Shown here: positions 18,204 through 26,965 of the stretch, piece by piece
Numbering within the stretch: position 1 is the stretch's first letter
How the letters are laid out: every line of letters begins with the position of its first letter
Origin: Candidatus Pseudoruminococcus merdavium
GTDB taxonomy: Bacteria; Bacillota; Clostridia; Oscillospirales; Ruminococcaceae
DNA length: 64,000 bases
Direction of reading: 5' to 3'
NCBI GenBank assembly: GCA_904419745.1
Contig: CAJFSS010000002.1
Location: forward strand, 1 to 64,000
Position numbers and translations under genes: made by a program
Notes under the pieces: generated by a model
Told to the model about the DNA's origin: nothing
The model's database searches: none
The model's input: only the letters and a program-made list of their open reading frames with translations

Positions 18204-19073
18204 TTAAAAGGCGTTGTACCCATGCAGGATGTCGTTTCGCATCAGCTCAGGGAGCACCTTTTCCAGCATGATTCCATACCGGGTATCGCTGGAATAGCTG
18301 TAAGTCGTCTTGATTGCGACCTCCAGAAAACGGGTAGCACGCTCAATTGCCATAGGCAAGCTGTCCCCGGTCAACAGTCCGCCAACCAGGATGCTTGCAA
18401 AAGCGTCTCCGGTTCCCGGATAAGATACGGGGACATACTCACATTCGATAGACCAAAACGCATTTTTTTCGCGGTCATATCCAAGATTTGCAATTTTTCC
18501 GGTTGCTAGAGGAGCCCCGGTGATAACTACAATTTTGGGGCCAAATTCAGACAGGCGTACCAGCATGCTCTTTGCCTGGGAATGGGTTAGAGGCTGTGCA
18601 GAATAGTCCTGGGAGAGCAAGATGGAACACTCGGTGACATTTGGAGTGATAATGTCCGCAACCTGTACCAGACGTTTCATGCCAGCCTGAATATTACTGT
18701 TGCAGGTCCGGTATGCTTTTCCGTGATCACCCATTACTGGATCGACAACTGCCAAAGCATCCGGATAGGCATTGAAAAAATCAAGGCAGTGTTCAATTTG
18801 GTCCTCAGAGCCTAAAAATCCGCTGTATATGCACTCAAAGTCAATCCCCAATTGTTGGTAGTGCTTGAGGCACGGCTCCATATAATCTGTCAGATCCCGG
18901 AAGACAGGATCGAGCAATCCTCCTGTATGGGTGGAAAGCACTGCTGTGGGGATGGGGCAGGCCTGTACTCCCATTGCCGAGAGCAGGGGCAATATCACAG
19001 TTAGTGAACACCGCCCAAATCCGGACAGGTCATGAATGGCAGCTACACGGTTTGGTCTTTGCAGGGTCATCAT
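18204..19073 (-). CDS. Pyridoxal/pyridoxamine kinase
   Basis: A 289-residue ribokinase-fold enzyme of the PdxK/PdxY group, which phosphorylates pyridoxal, pyridoxamine or pyridoxine for salvage. Visible are the N-terminal AIHDLSGFGRCSLT glycine segment, VVDPVMGDHG in the ATP region, the ITPNVTE strand and the anion hole with catalytic aspartate, SYPGTGDAFAS. The ATG pair at 19073/19070 follows AAGGA. It is the first gene of a two-gene B6 salvage operon with the ECF S component. Confidence 0.9.
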   Translation of the reverse strand: MMTLQRPNRVAAIHDLSGFGRCSLTVILPLLSAMGVQACPIPTAVLSTHTGGLLDPVFRDLTDYMEPCLKHYQQLGIDFECIYSGFLGSEDQIEHCLDFFNAYPDALAVVDPVMGDHGKAYRTCNSNIQAGMKRLVQVADIITPNVTECSILLSQDYSAQPLTHSQAKSMLVRLSEFGPKIVVITGAPLATGKIANLGYDREKNAFWSIECEYVPVSYPGTGDAFASILVGGLLTGDSLPMAIERATRFLEVAIKTTYSYSSDTRYGIMLEKVLPELMRNDILHGYNAF

Positions 19074-19203
19074 TTTAAATTCCTTCCATACAAAGCATAA
19101 TTCCCTCTGTATTTCCTCCATTATAGGGAGAAAGAAGTTGATCTTACAAAAAGGGAAAAATAGCTTTGTTTTTTCTATTTCTGTCAAGAAGTGCACAACT
19201 TCC

Positions 19204-19232
19204 ATTATACTCTGAGCAGCGGATCTTAGCAA
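19204..19232 (-). promoter_or_regulatory. Promoter of the B6 salvage operon
   Basis: On the minus strand, TTGCTA (19227-19232) and a perfect TATAAT (19204-19209) are 17 bases apart. The leader to the kinase ATG is about 125 bases. The rest of the gap up to 19407 is AT-rich, and I see no gene in it. Confidence 0.8.
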
Positions 19233-19407
19233 TTTTTATTAATAGGAAAAACGGAAGTTTTTATTTGAAAACCATAAAAAAGAAAAAATACATAAAAAAT
19301 AATATGATTAGAAGCTTATGATTGGATATTTCGTAGAAAAAATAAATTCATAATACCTAGGATTATGGCAAGACTAGAAATACAGCTTATGAGAAAGGAA
19401 GATGAAA

Positions 19408-19587
19408 ATGCAGCGTTCTAGTTCAAATTTGGTCAAAGGCATGGCGGTTGGCGTGGCAGTCGGCGCAGCTGCTTATATGGTAGGCAATAAACTTGCACAT
19501 ACCAATAAAAAGACGATGAAGAAAAATACTCAAAAAGCAGTCAAGGCAGTAGAGGCTTTTGTCAATAACATGTCCCATATGATGTGA
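19408..19587 (+). CDS. Small membrane protein with basic tail
   Basis: A 59-residue protein. Residues about 9-29 form one hydrophobic helix rich in Gly, Ala and Val, followed by a lysine-rich segment (KKTMKKNTQKAVKAV) and a hydrophobic C-terminal end. No family is recognised. The ATG at 19408 is preferred over the one six bases earlier because AAAGGA then sits at a normal distance. It resembles small YtxH-like or spore-associated proteins in outline only. A similar small single-helix protein is encoded 180 bases downstream. Confidence 0.6.
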   Translation: MQRSSSNLVKGMAVGVAVGAAAYMVGNKLAHTNKKTMKKNTQKAVKAVEAFVNNMSHMM

Positions 19588-19766
19588 TTTGTATGGCAGT
19601 GGGCGTATCCTCCCAACTGGGTACGCCCTTGCCGTGCCTTTTTCTGTCAGTAAAAAGAGATTCCTATTCTACATAAAATTATTCATAGAAAATTCGTTGT
19701 ATTTGGGTTTTCTGGGGATTATAATAAATATAACACAGAGAGAATCTGGATAAGGAGGAAATCAGT

Positions 19767-20063
19767 ATGAAAAAAAATGGATTGATTGCTATCATTTCTA
19801 TTTTGGCAGCTGTTGCGGGTGCAGTTGCGGCCATTTTTGCAATTACGAAAAAAATCGGAAAGAAACAGGGGACCGACGGCGATGCGATAGCGGATGCTCC
19901 GGATCATATTGAAATTGACATTGAAGATGAAGATGACTATGGAATAACAGAAGAGGAATACCAGTCGGAAAGCGCGGAAATCCCACAGCAGGATATCGAG
20001 GAACCCGATGAATCCGAACAAGAGCAATCTCTTTCTTCGGAGGATACGGAAGAAAAACAGTAA
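19767..20063 (+). CDS. Small membrane protein with acidic tail
   Basis: A 98-residue protein with an N-terminal helix (residues about 6-26), a short basic stop-transfer (KKIGKK) and a long, very acidic and probably disordered tail (IEIDIEDEDDYG and more). AAGGAGGAAAT sits at the right distance from the ATG. No family or function is recognised. The charge layout suggests a cytoplasmic tail that binds basic partners or stays flexible. Its opposite-charge neighbour at 19408 is worth noting. Confidence 0.65.
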   Translation: MKKNGLIAIISILAAVAGAVAAIFAITKKIGKKQGTDGDAIADAPDHIEIDIEDEDDYGITEEEYQSESAEIPQQDIEEPDESEQEQSLSSEDTEEKQ

Positions 20064-20103
20064 GGAATTCAAAAGCCTGTCAGCCCCTGAAATAAAAAAG
20101 GGG

Positions 20104-20132
20104 TTGACAGATTGTATTTCTTTTTGTATAAT
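20104..20132 (+). promoter_or_regulatory. Consensus promoter of initiator tRNA
   Basis: A perfect TTGACA (20104-20109) and TATAAT (20127-20132) are 17 bases apart. The -35 box is also one arm of an imperfect inverted repeat (20078-20087 with 20100-20109). Confidence 0.92.
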
Positions 20133-20166
20133 AGATAAGCAGTCAGAAATACTGCAAACAAAATAT

Positions 20167-20243
<77 letters not shown>

Positions 20244-20265
20244 ATCGCGGTAAGCGATATTTCGT

Positions 20266-20297
20266 AAAAAATCCCACTCTTTTGAGTGGGATTTTTT
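20266..20297 (+). terminator. Terminator after tRNA-fMet
   Basis: A 14-bp stem, arms 20266-20279 (AAAAAATCCCACTC) and 20284-20297, with a TTTT loop and a terminal T-run. Confidence 0.92.
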
Positions 20298-20438
20298 ATC
20301 TGTTTTATTGCAGAAGCATTAGAGGCGTTCTTCTGGGAAAAACACATCAGGGTTTCCTGTTTGTACCGCACGAGGGACGCCTTGATTTCCTCAATTTTTT
20401 CGGTGTTAAAATTACTTACTTAAAGTGGGTATTGTTAT

Positions 20439-21557
20439 ATGATGGATAAACTTGTAAAAAAGTGTTTTTCATTTTTTGCAAAAGAAACTGTTTTTTGTAT
20501 TTCCGTAATTTTAGCTTTATTTTCGTGCTTATTGGTTCCCCCCAGCGTTACATATTTTTCATACATTGACTGGGACACGTTAGCGCTCTTATTCAGTTTG
20601 ATGGTAGTTATGAAAGGCATGCAGAAAGCTAGCTTTTTTGTCTGTATGGCGAATTTTTTACTGAGAAAAATTAAGACAACGCGGGCCATGTTGTTTATTT
20701 TGGTTTTTTTGCCTTTTATATTTAGTATGGTTATTACAAATGACGTTGCTTTAATTGCTTTTGTCCCGTTTGGTCTTACTATATTGCAGATAGCAGGTCA
20801 GGAACATTTGATGGTGCCACAGGTAGTTCTGCAAACAGTCGCTGCGAATCTTGGCAGTATGCTGACTCCCATGGGAAATCCTCAAAATCTTTACTTATAC
20901 AATAAATCCGGGATGGGGTTTGGGGAATTTTGCGGGCTGATGTTTCCCTATGTCCTTGCTACGGCTGCATGTTTGGCGCTCATAATCGTTTCAATAAAGT
21001 CGGTTCGCATTTCTGGTATTTCCCTATCCGCAAAATTAGGAAGCACGAAAGCCTTGTTGTGTTATTCTGCGGGATTTTTGTTGTGTCTTTTCGGAGTTTT
21101 TAAAGTGTTCTCTCCTGTAGTTATAGCCGCCGCCGTGGCTATTGCATTGCTGTTTTATGACCGAAAGCTGCTAATATCAATCGACTACTCTTTGCTGGGA
21201 ACTTTTTTCGCTTTTTTCATTTTTGTTGGAAATGTCGCGGAAATTGAAGGAATTCAAAATTTTCTGGCTTCGATTTTGGAAGGCCGTATTGAGGTGGTCT
21301 CGGTTTTGACCAGTCAGATTATCAGTAATGTACCGGCCTCTTTATTGCTATCGGGGTTTACTTCCCAATGGCAGGGCTTAATCATCGGCTGTAATTTTGG
21401 AGGTTTGGGAACTTTAATCGCTTCTATGGCGAGCTTGATTTCCTATAAAATGGTTGTAAAAGAGTATCCGGAACAGCGAAAACGATACTTTCGATGCTTT
21501 ACCCTCCTTAATATTTGTTTTCTTCTCTTTCTATTTTTGCTATACGCTCTCATATAA
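20439..21557 (+). CDS. SLC13/ArsB-like anion permease
   Basis: A 372-residue membrane protein with about ten hydrophobic segments, of the ion-transporter superfamily that includes SLC13, CitMHS and ArsB. Two motifs support this: TNDVALIAFVPFGL near residue 100 and LGSMLTPMGNPQNLYLY near 140, the hairpin that binds cation and anion. Substrate could be a dicarboxylate, sulfate or similar anion. It is shorter than most members (usually 420 or more). The ribosome site (AAGTGGG) is weak. The gene appears richer in A and T than its neighbours and sits just after a tRNA, so horizontal arrival is possible. Confidence 0.75.
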   Translation: MMDKLVKKCFSFFAKETVFCISVILALFSCLLVPPSVTYFSYIDWDTLALLFSLMVVMKGMQKASFFVCMANFLLRKIKTTRAMLFILVFLPFIFSMVITNDVALIAFVPFGLTILQIAGQEHLMVPQVVLQTVAANLGSMLTPMGNPQNLYLYNKSGMGFGEFCGLMFPYVLATAACLALIIVSIKSVRISGISLSAKLGSTKALLCYSAGFLLCLFGVFKVFSPVVIAAAVAIALLFYDRKLLISIDYSLLGTFFAFFIFVGNVAEIEGIQNFLASILEGRIEVVSVLTSQIISNVPASLLLSGFTSQWQGLIIGCNFGGLGTLIASMASLISYKMVVKEYPEQRKRYFRCFTLLNICFLLFLFLLYALI

Positions 21558-21561
21558 AATC

Positions 21562-21600
21562 AGAAAAAGTCCAGACGCAATTCGCGTCTGGACTTTTTCT
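21562..21600 (+). terminator. Terminator after the anion permease
   Basis: A perfect 17-bp stem, arms 21562-21578 and 21584-21600, with a T-rich end. The stretch to 21840 holds only a short gene-like remnant and AT-rich sequence. Confidence 0.9.
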
Positions 21601-21847
21601 TTTCTGCGGGCAGGGTGTCCATACTGGAGTAGTATCTAAATCGTACATACTTTCCATTAGAATATGTCATAGTATTCCCGTTATACAAGTAACTAACCAC
21701 ATCGGAAAACATCACTATATTTAAACCTGGTTCTCGTTTTTCCCAAAACAGCATTTAAGAATATTGGGATAAAAATAACAAAAAATAAAATAATATGTTT
21801 ACAAAACAGGTATTAACAACGAAAAAATCATAAAGTGTGATAAAAGA

Positions 21848-21876
21848 TTGACAATCGCAAATTGGGGTAGTATTCT
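21848..21876 (+). promoter_or_regulatory. Promoter of the two-permease redox operon
   Basis: TTGACA (21848-21853) and TATTCT (21871-21876) are 17 bases apart. Transcription should start near 21883, at the edge of a palindrome. Confidence 0.85.
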
Positions 21877-21884
21877 AATCATGG

Positions 21885-21909
21885 CAATTGTTTGAGACTT
21901 AAACAATTG
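21885..21909. repeat. Palindrome at the operon start site (possible operator)
   Basis: A 9-bp perfect inverted repeat (CAATTGTTT at 21885-21893, its complement at 21901-21909) separated by seven bases. It begins about nine bases after the -10 box, where a repressor would block transcription. As RNA it would be a 5' hairpin. Confidence 0.7.
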
Positions 21910-21965
21910 GAATTTCTCCCCGGACGCGGGAGGTTAGAAGAATCGGAAATATTGGGGTGAAGGAA

Positions 21966-23513
21966 ATGAAATTCAAGTATAAATGGTGGGGAAAAGGAGA
22001 TATCGATGCGTCCTTCGGAATCTTCTTCGACGGTTTTTCCAAAATCCTGTCGGCCACCGGAATAATGCTGTTTGTCTTTGGAATGCCGGCGGATATTGTG
22101 CTGAGTAAAATTGTACCAGGGATTGGCCTTGCAATTTTTGCTGGAAACCTGTGGTATTTTTATGAGGCCAGGACCTTGGCGAAAAAGGAAAACCGGCAGG
22201 ATGTTACAGCACAGCCGTTTGGCATTGGCGCTTCCCAGCTGACGGGATGGCTTTACCTAATCATGGGGCCGGTGTATTGGCAGACTGGCGATGCGGAGCT
22301 TGCTTTTCAAATAGGGCTAGCCGCCTCGTTTATTGGAGGATTTATTGAAGTACTGGGCGGGTTTATCGGACGCTGGATCGTTAAAGTGGTCCCACACAGC
22401 GCGCTTATGGGAAATATGGCTTCCTCTGCGATTGTGTGGCTGTCCTTTGTGGGGATTGCAATGGTGTTTGACCGCCCGATTTATGCGTTGCTTCCTCTAT
22501 TTATCATCATCATTGATTATCTTGGAAAAGCAGATAAGCGGTTTAAAAAAATTCCATCCGGTTTAGTTGCCATAATCCTTGGCGCTGCCATTGCGTGGGC
22601 AACGGGTTATTTGACCCCCGAGAACTTTACTTCTGCGTTTTCAAACCTTGGATTTTATCCCCCGACTTTCTGTGGGTTGGATATTGCAAAAGGTTTTAGT
22701 GGAATATTTCCGTTTTTGCCGATTATTATCCCCTTGCAAATCAATAACTTCCTGTCTACTTTGCAGGGGATTGAGTCTGCAAAGGCTGTAGGAGATGTTT
22801 ATCCGGAACGGCGTTCCATGGTAATGGATGGCTGCTCTACCATCTTGGGTTCGTTGTTTGGAAATCCATTTCCGACGACAGTCTATTTCGGACATCCTGG
22901 TTGGAAAGAACTGGGAGCAAGGGCGGGATTTTCCCTGGTTAATGCTGTTGCATATCTACTTATCTGCCTGACAGGGCTGACTGGTGTGCTCATGGCATTG
23001 GTGCCAACAGAAGCGGTAATGGTGCTTTTGATTTTCGTGGGACTTTCTGTCACTACCAGTACCTTTCAGGAATTGGATCGAAAATATACCAATGTGGTGC
23101 TGCTCTCATTGATCCCCATTCTGTTTCAATATATACAGACGCTTATCAGTTCTGCGGTACAGGCCGCGGGGACAACTGTGGCCGAAATCAGTGCGGCAAA
23201 ATTTGCAGAATTTTCTGTTCCTATTCAGGGAATACAATATTTGGGAAATGGGGCGTTTTTGTCCAGTCTTTTAATTGCCGGGTTACTTGCCTATGTGGTG
23301 GATAAAAAATATTATTTTGCCGCAGCATTTGGTATGGCGTTGGCCTTCTGTTCTTTTATTGGTATGATTCACGCGGATACCGTGGCGTTGTTCCCCACAG
23401 TTGGTGTGGTTTTTGGCATTATTTACTTGATTGTCGCAGGAATACTGGCGGTCAAAGGCTTTTTGTTCCGGAATACAGTCCGGAAAGAAGAAGGATCGCC
23501 CAATCTTTCCTGA
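21966..23513 (+). CDS. NCS2-like permease, first paralogue
   Basis: A 515-residue protein with about 12-14 hydrophobic segments and the general layout of nucleobase-cation symporter-2/SulP-type carriers. Signature stretches shared with the next gene are DASFGIFFDGFSK at the N-terminus, PFLPIII with a following helix, and GSLFGNPFPTTVYFGHPGW in the half-helix that usually contacts substrate. I infer transport of a purine-like or other heterocycle, but cannot assign it. The ATG at 21966 is chosen over a GTG at 21957 because it lines up with the start of the paralogue. It is first in a six-gene operon. Confidence 0.75.
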   Translation: MKFKYKWWGKGDIDASFGIFFDGFSKILSATGIMLFVFGMPADIVLSKIVPGIGLAIFAGNLWYFYEARTLAKKENRQDVTAQPFGIGASQLTGWLYLIMGPVYWQTGDAELAFQIGLAASFIGGFIEVLGGFIGRWIVKVVPHSALMGNMASSAIVWLSFVGIAMVFDRPIYALLPLFIIIIDYLGKADKRFKKIPSGLVAIILGAAIAWATGYLTPENFTSAFSNLGFYPPTFCGLDIAKGFSGIFPFLPIIIPLQINNFLSTLQGIESAKAVGDVYPERRSMVMDGCSTILGSLFGNPFPTTVYFGHPGWKELGARAGFSLVNAVAYLLICLTGLTGVLMALVPTEAVMVLLIFVGLSVTTSTFQELDRKYTNVVLLSLIPILFQYIQTLISSAVQAAGTTVAEISAAKFAEFSVPIQGIQYLGNGAFLSSLLIAGLLAYVVDKKYYFAAAFGMALAFCSFIGMIHADTVALFPTVGVVFGIIYLIVAGILAVKGFLFRNTVRKEEGSPNLS

Positions 23514-23609
23514 TTCAGAAATTTTGATTGGTAAGGCGGGTGAGAAGGAGACAGGGTAGAAGTGGGTTTTGTTGAATAGACAAGCTTTATATTGAGGAGG
23601 AAACAAAAC

Positions 23610-25169
23610 ATGGGTAATGTAAAAATCCCTTTGTTCAAAAAAGCAGACTTGGATGCTTCCATCGGCGTGTTTTTTGATGGTTTTTCCAAAGTCATTGTAG
23701 CAATTGCTATTTTGGTTGGAACCTTTGGCCTGGACGGCGGTACGGTGTTTGGCACCATGATGCCGGGTGTTCTGATGACAGTCGTTGTTTTAAACGGCGG
23801 CCTCTGGCTCTATTACCGCCATATTGCAAAGCAGCGCGGCGACGGTAATATGACCGCAATTCCTGCTGGATTACAGGCGGGGCGTATGTTTATCTGGCTG
23901 TACAGCATTATGCTGCCGGTATTCAATTCCACCGGCGACGCCATGATGGGCTTTAAAGTCGGCGTCCTTGCCCATTTTATAGGCGGCGCGGTCTTCATTA
24001 TCGGTGCTTTCCTGGTTCCGAAAATTCTGAAAATTGTCCCGGCTGGTGCACTGTTCGGATCTCTGGCAGGCGGCGCAATGGCATTTTTGATTTTGCAGTC
24101 CATGGATGGTACTCTGAAAATGCCGCTGATCGGCTGGCTGTCGCTGATTGTCCTGTTTGTCATCTATCTTGGAAAAGTTAACACCAAGCTTCCGGCAGCT
24201 CTGATTGCCATTGTTGTCGGCGCAGGAATTGCATGGATTACGGGTGCAATGAGCTTTTCTACGGTCACGGATTCTCTTGCAAACTTAAACTTCTACATCC
24301 CAAAATTCACTTTCTGGATTTTTTCTTCTGACGTTATCTCCAATACTATCCCGTTCCTGCCGATTATCATTGTATTTTCCCTCAATGAGGTTATTACGGG
24401 TATCCAGGCGGTTGAGCAGGCAAAAGAGTGCGGCGATACCCACTTTACCACCATTAAACCGCTGGTATTGGCCGGTGCTGCCAGCATGGTTGGCGCCCTG
24501 TTTGGAAACCCGCTTGCTGTTGGCCTGTACTGGGGTTATCCGGGATGGAAAAAGATGGGCTCTGGAACTGGATATCACCTGGGAATTGTCATTCTGTATG
24601 CTATTGTCGGCCTGACGGGTCTTTCCGCAATCATTACTGCCTTTATCCCAGAGGCGGTTGTCCTGCCAATCCTCGTATTTGTTGGTATTTCCAGCTATGC
24701 TCAGGCATTCGAGGTGGTCAAAAAGAAATACTATCCGGCGGTGATCATGGCCTCTCTTCCGGTTGTCATGGATTTTGTCGTGGATAACATTGCGGAAGGA
24801 AAGCTCCAGGGCTTCCTGGCCTTTGATCCGGGTTCGGCGTTTGTTGGCCTGATTGTGGGATGTGTATTTGTGTTTATCATTGATAACAGCTGGTTAAAGG
24901 CTGCCATTACGAATGTAGTAGGCCTTGGCCTGACTGCCATTGGTATGATTCACTCCCCCGGACTGCTTTTTACCAGTACCTATGCGCCGGATTTGGGCTT
25001 CATTGCCGCTTATTCCGTTTTGATTGTGGCGTTCCTCATTTTGCACTTTATCAAGTTTAACTCCAAAGCACATCAGGCGGATCTGGAGGCGGAAAAGGAA
25101 GCAGAGCGTGCTGCGATTCTGGAAGCCGCACAGAAGGTCAATGCGGAAATTGCACAGGAAAAGAATTAG
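23610..25169 (+). CDS. NCS2-like permease, second paralogue
   Basis: A 519-residue membrane protein clearly related to the preceding gene: DASIGVFFDGFSK at the start, PFLPIII, and GALFGNPLAVGLYWGYPGW in the substrate region. Differences there (LAVGLYWGY against PTTVYFGH) suggest different ligands, or import and export of substrate and product. The tail is charged and alanine/glutamate-rich. GAGGAGG lies nine bases before the ATG. Gap to the first permease is 96 bases. Confidence 0.78.
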   Translation: MGNVKIPLFKKADLDASIGVFFDGFSKVIVAIAILVGTFGLDGGTVFGTMMPGVLMTVVVLNGGLWLYYRHIAKQRGDGNMTAIPAGLQAGRMFIWLYSIMLPVFNSTGDAMMGFKVGVLAHFIGGAVFIIGAFLVPKILKIVPAGALFGSLAGGAMAFLILQSMDGTLKMPLIGWLSLIVLFVIYLGKVNTKLPAALIAIVVGAGIAWITGAMSFSTVTDSLANLNFYIPKFTFWIFSSDVISNTIPFLPIIIVFSLNEVITGIQAVEQAKECGDTHFTTIKPLVLAGAASMVGALFGNPLAVGLYWGYPGWKKMGSGTGYHLGIVILYAIVGLTGLSAIITAFIPEAVVLPILVFVGISSYAQAFEVVKKKYYPAVIMASLPVVMDFVVDNIAEGKLQGFLAFDPGSAFVGLIVGCVFVFIIDNSWLKAAITNVVGLGLTAIGMIHSPGLLFTSTYAPDLGFIAAYSVLIVAFLILHFIKFNSKAHQADLEAEKEAERAAILEAAQKVNAEIAQEKN

Positions 25170-25198
25170 TCTTTCATTGATTTTTGGAGGCAAGGAAT

Positions 25199-25768
25199 AT
25201 GAAAACTCTTGTAATTACCGGTGCTGCCCGTCTTAAGGGCCATACCAACCAGATGGTCAAGCTGTTTTTAGACACGCTTGGCGGTGAATATGAGATTATT
25301 GACGCATATCGTGTCAAAAATGTCGGCCCCTGCGTCGACTGCCGCTACTGCTGGAAGAAAAAAGAGTGCGCAATTAAAGACGGTATGCAGGAAATCTATC
25401 AGAAACTCGAAGAAGCGGACAATGTGGTTTTAGCTTCCCCAATGTATTTCCACTCCGTTACCGGGAAAATGAAAACTCTCATTGACCGTTTTCAGGTGTA
25501 TTGGGCCGGCCATGTGAGAAAGGATATGCCGGAAAAACCTCTGCGCAAGGGTGCTATCCTGATGGTTGGCGGCGCACCGAGTTTCCCAAATCAGTTTTTA
25601 GGCGGCGAGCTGGTGCTCAAGAATCTGCTCAATGATCTGAGCACAGAATGTCTGGGCGAAGTATGCCTGCCAAACAGCGACCACGATTCTCTGGAAACCC
25701 GTCCGGACATTGCACAGCAGGTTGTTGAACTTGCTCAGAAGATGAAAGCTGCAAATCAAACAAAATAA
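25199..25768 (+). CDS. NADPH-dependent FMN reductase / iron-sulfur flavoprotein-like
   Basis: A 189-residue flavodoxin-fold protein. The phosphate loop region is GAARLKGHTNQ. A cysteine block CVDCRYCWKKKEC near residues 44-56 is the hallmark of the iron-sulfur flavoprotein branch. ASPMYFHSVTGKMKTLIDRF is the classic flavin-ring loop of this superfamily. It probably passes electrons to a neighbouring enzyme or reduces a small molecule directly. The ATG at 25199 has GGAGG upstream. It is third in the operon. Confidence 0.82.
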   Translation: MKTLVITGAARLKGHTNQMVKLFLDTLGGEYEIIDAYRVKNVGPCVDCRYCWKKKECAIKDGMQEIYQKLEEADNVVLASPMYFHSVTGKMKTLIDRFQVYWAGHVRKDMPEKPLRKGAILMVGGAPSFPNQFLGGELVLKNLLNDLSTECLGEVCLPNSDHDSLETRPDIAQQVVELAQKMKAANQTK

Positions 25769-25814
25769 GGAATGCAAACCATTCCACGATAACACTTTTA
25801 AGGAGGACTTTATC

Positions 25815-26195
25815 ATGCAGGGTTACACTTATGTAAAAGGCGAACATTATCCGGTTGAACACTTGATTTTTGAGACAGCTCCGGAGCATGTCCAGGAGTT
25901 TTTGGATGTTGATCATGAGGTATGGACTATGGGCGAAGCGGAAAGCGACCTGTTCGATCATATTCCGTTTTTGTACAAAGAGGTTTGGGTCAACGACAAC
26001 AAACCGGGTGAAATGCACTTCATCTTTGTCTGGGAAAGCCTTGAGAGCTGGAGAAAGGTAGACGATAAGGATATTCAGGCTGCCTTGATTGCACGCTTTG
26101 AATCCAAATTTAATCATCCGTACAAGCTGACCCGTTGCATTCAGAACGAGGAGAACTTCGGAATCCATCGTTACAGCCGCTTTGAGCGTATCTAA
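25815..26195 (+). CDS. TIGR03792-like small alpha/beta protein
   Basis: A 126-residue soluble protein that I match from memory to the TIGR03792 family: an N-terminal VEHLIFETAPEHVQEFL strand-helix, a conserved DHEVWT, KEVWVNDNKPGE, and FVWESLESWRKV. The fold is probably the dimeric ferredoxin-like barrel of small monooxygenases and heme-degrading enzymes. No activity is known. A strong AAGGAGG precedes the ATG. Its place between a flavoprotein and a dehydrogenase hints at a redox or substrate-binding task. Confidence 0.65.
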   Translation: MQGYTYVKGEHYPVEHLIFETAPEHVQEFLDVDHEVWTMGEAESDLFDHIPFLYKEVWVNDNKPGEMHFIFVWESLESWRKVDDKDIQAALIARFESKFNHPYKLTRCIQNEENFGIHRYSRFERI

Positions 26196-26220
26196 ATCCA
26201 GGGAAAGGAAGCAAACAGAC

Positions 26221-26952
26221 ATGAATTTTGAAAATAAAGTTGTCATTGTCACCGGGGCTAGCTCCGGGATCGGCGAAGGCGTTGCAAAGATGTTTTTGTC
26301 CGAAGGCGCCAAAGTTGTCGGCTGCGGAATTGAACCCGCTATGAAGATTGAGGATGCAAACGCTGTCTATGTCCAGGCAGATCTCACCAATTATGAACAG
26401 GCTCAAAATGTCGTTGCAAAGGCTGTGGAAGCATTTGGCAAGGTGGACAAACTTGTCTGCTGTGCGGGCGTTACCTTCATTGGCTCCCTGGAAAATACTT
26501 CCTATGAGACATTTATGAGGGAGATTTCGATTAACCTTGGCGGCGTGTTCAATATGTGCAAGGCAGCAGTTCCAGAACTGAAGAAACAGGAAGGGGCTTC
26601 CATTGTAACCATTGGCTCCGACCTCGGCGTCCGTCCGATTCCCGAGAGAATCGGTTACTGTCCATCCAAGGCGGGTGTGATCATGCTCACCAAGTGCATT
26701 GCACTGGAGTATGCTCCTGATATCCGTGTCAACTGTGTCCTTCCAGGTCTTGTCCGCACCCCGATGATTGAGCAGCGCTTTGAAGAAGCTGAGGATCCAA
26801 AGGCATTGGAAGAATCCTATGCTTCCCTGTATCCTCTGCACAAAATGGGAAAAGTTTCCGATATGGCAAATGCCGTTAAGTTCCTCTCCAGTGATGACAG
26901 TGGCTTCATCACCGGCGAGATCATGAACGTGTGCGGCGGAAGCCTGATCTAA
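26221..26952 (+). CDS. Short-chain dehydrogenase/reductase
   Basis: A 243-residue classical SDR. It has the TGASSGIGEG cofactor loop near residue 12, the catalytic serine after VTIGSD, the YCPSKAG Tyr-x3-Lys pair near residue 147, and a C-terminal GGSLI typical of FabG-like members. Loss of a conserved basic residue at the end of strand 2 (GCGIEPA) suggests NAD(H) rather than NADP(H), which is tentative. The ATG at 26221 follows AAAGGAAG. It is fifth in the operon; substrate unknown. Confidence 0.88.
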   Translation: MNFENKVVIVTGASSGIGEGVAKMFLSEGAKVVGCGIEPAMKIEDANAVYVQADLTNYEQAQNVVAKAVEAFGKVDKLVCCAGVTFIGSLENTSYETFMREISINLGGVFNMCKAAVPELKKQEGASIVTIGSDLGVRPIPERIGYCPSKAGVIMLTKCIALEYAPDIRVNCVLPGLVRTPMIEQRFEEAEDPKALEESYASLYPLHKMGKVSDMANAVKFLSSDDSGFITGEIMNVCGGSLI

Positions 26953-26965
26953 CGGAGGGAAAACA

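Noticed and set aside
21560-21754. Minus-strand 64-codon frame overlapping a terminator
   Set aside because: No ribosome site and it ends inside the terminator of the permease gene. It may be a decayed fragment but is not supported as a gene.
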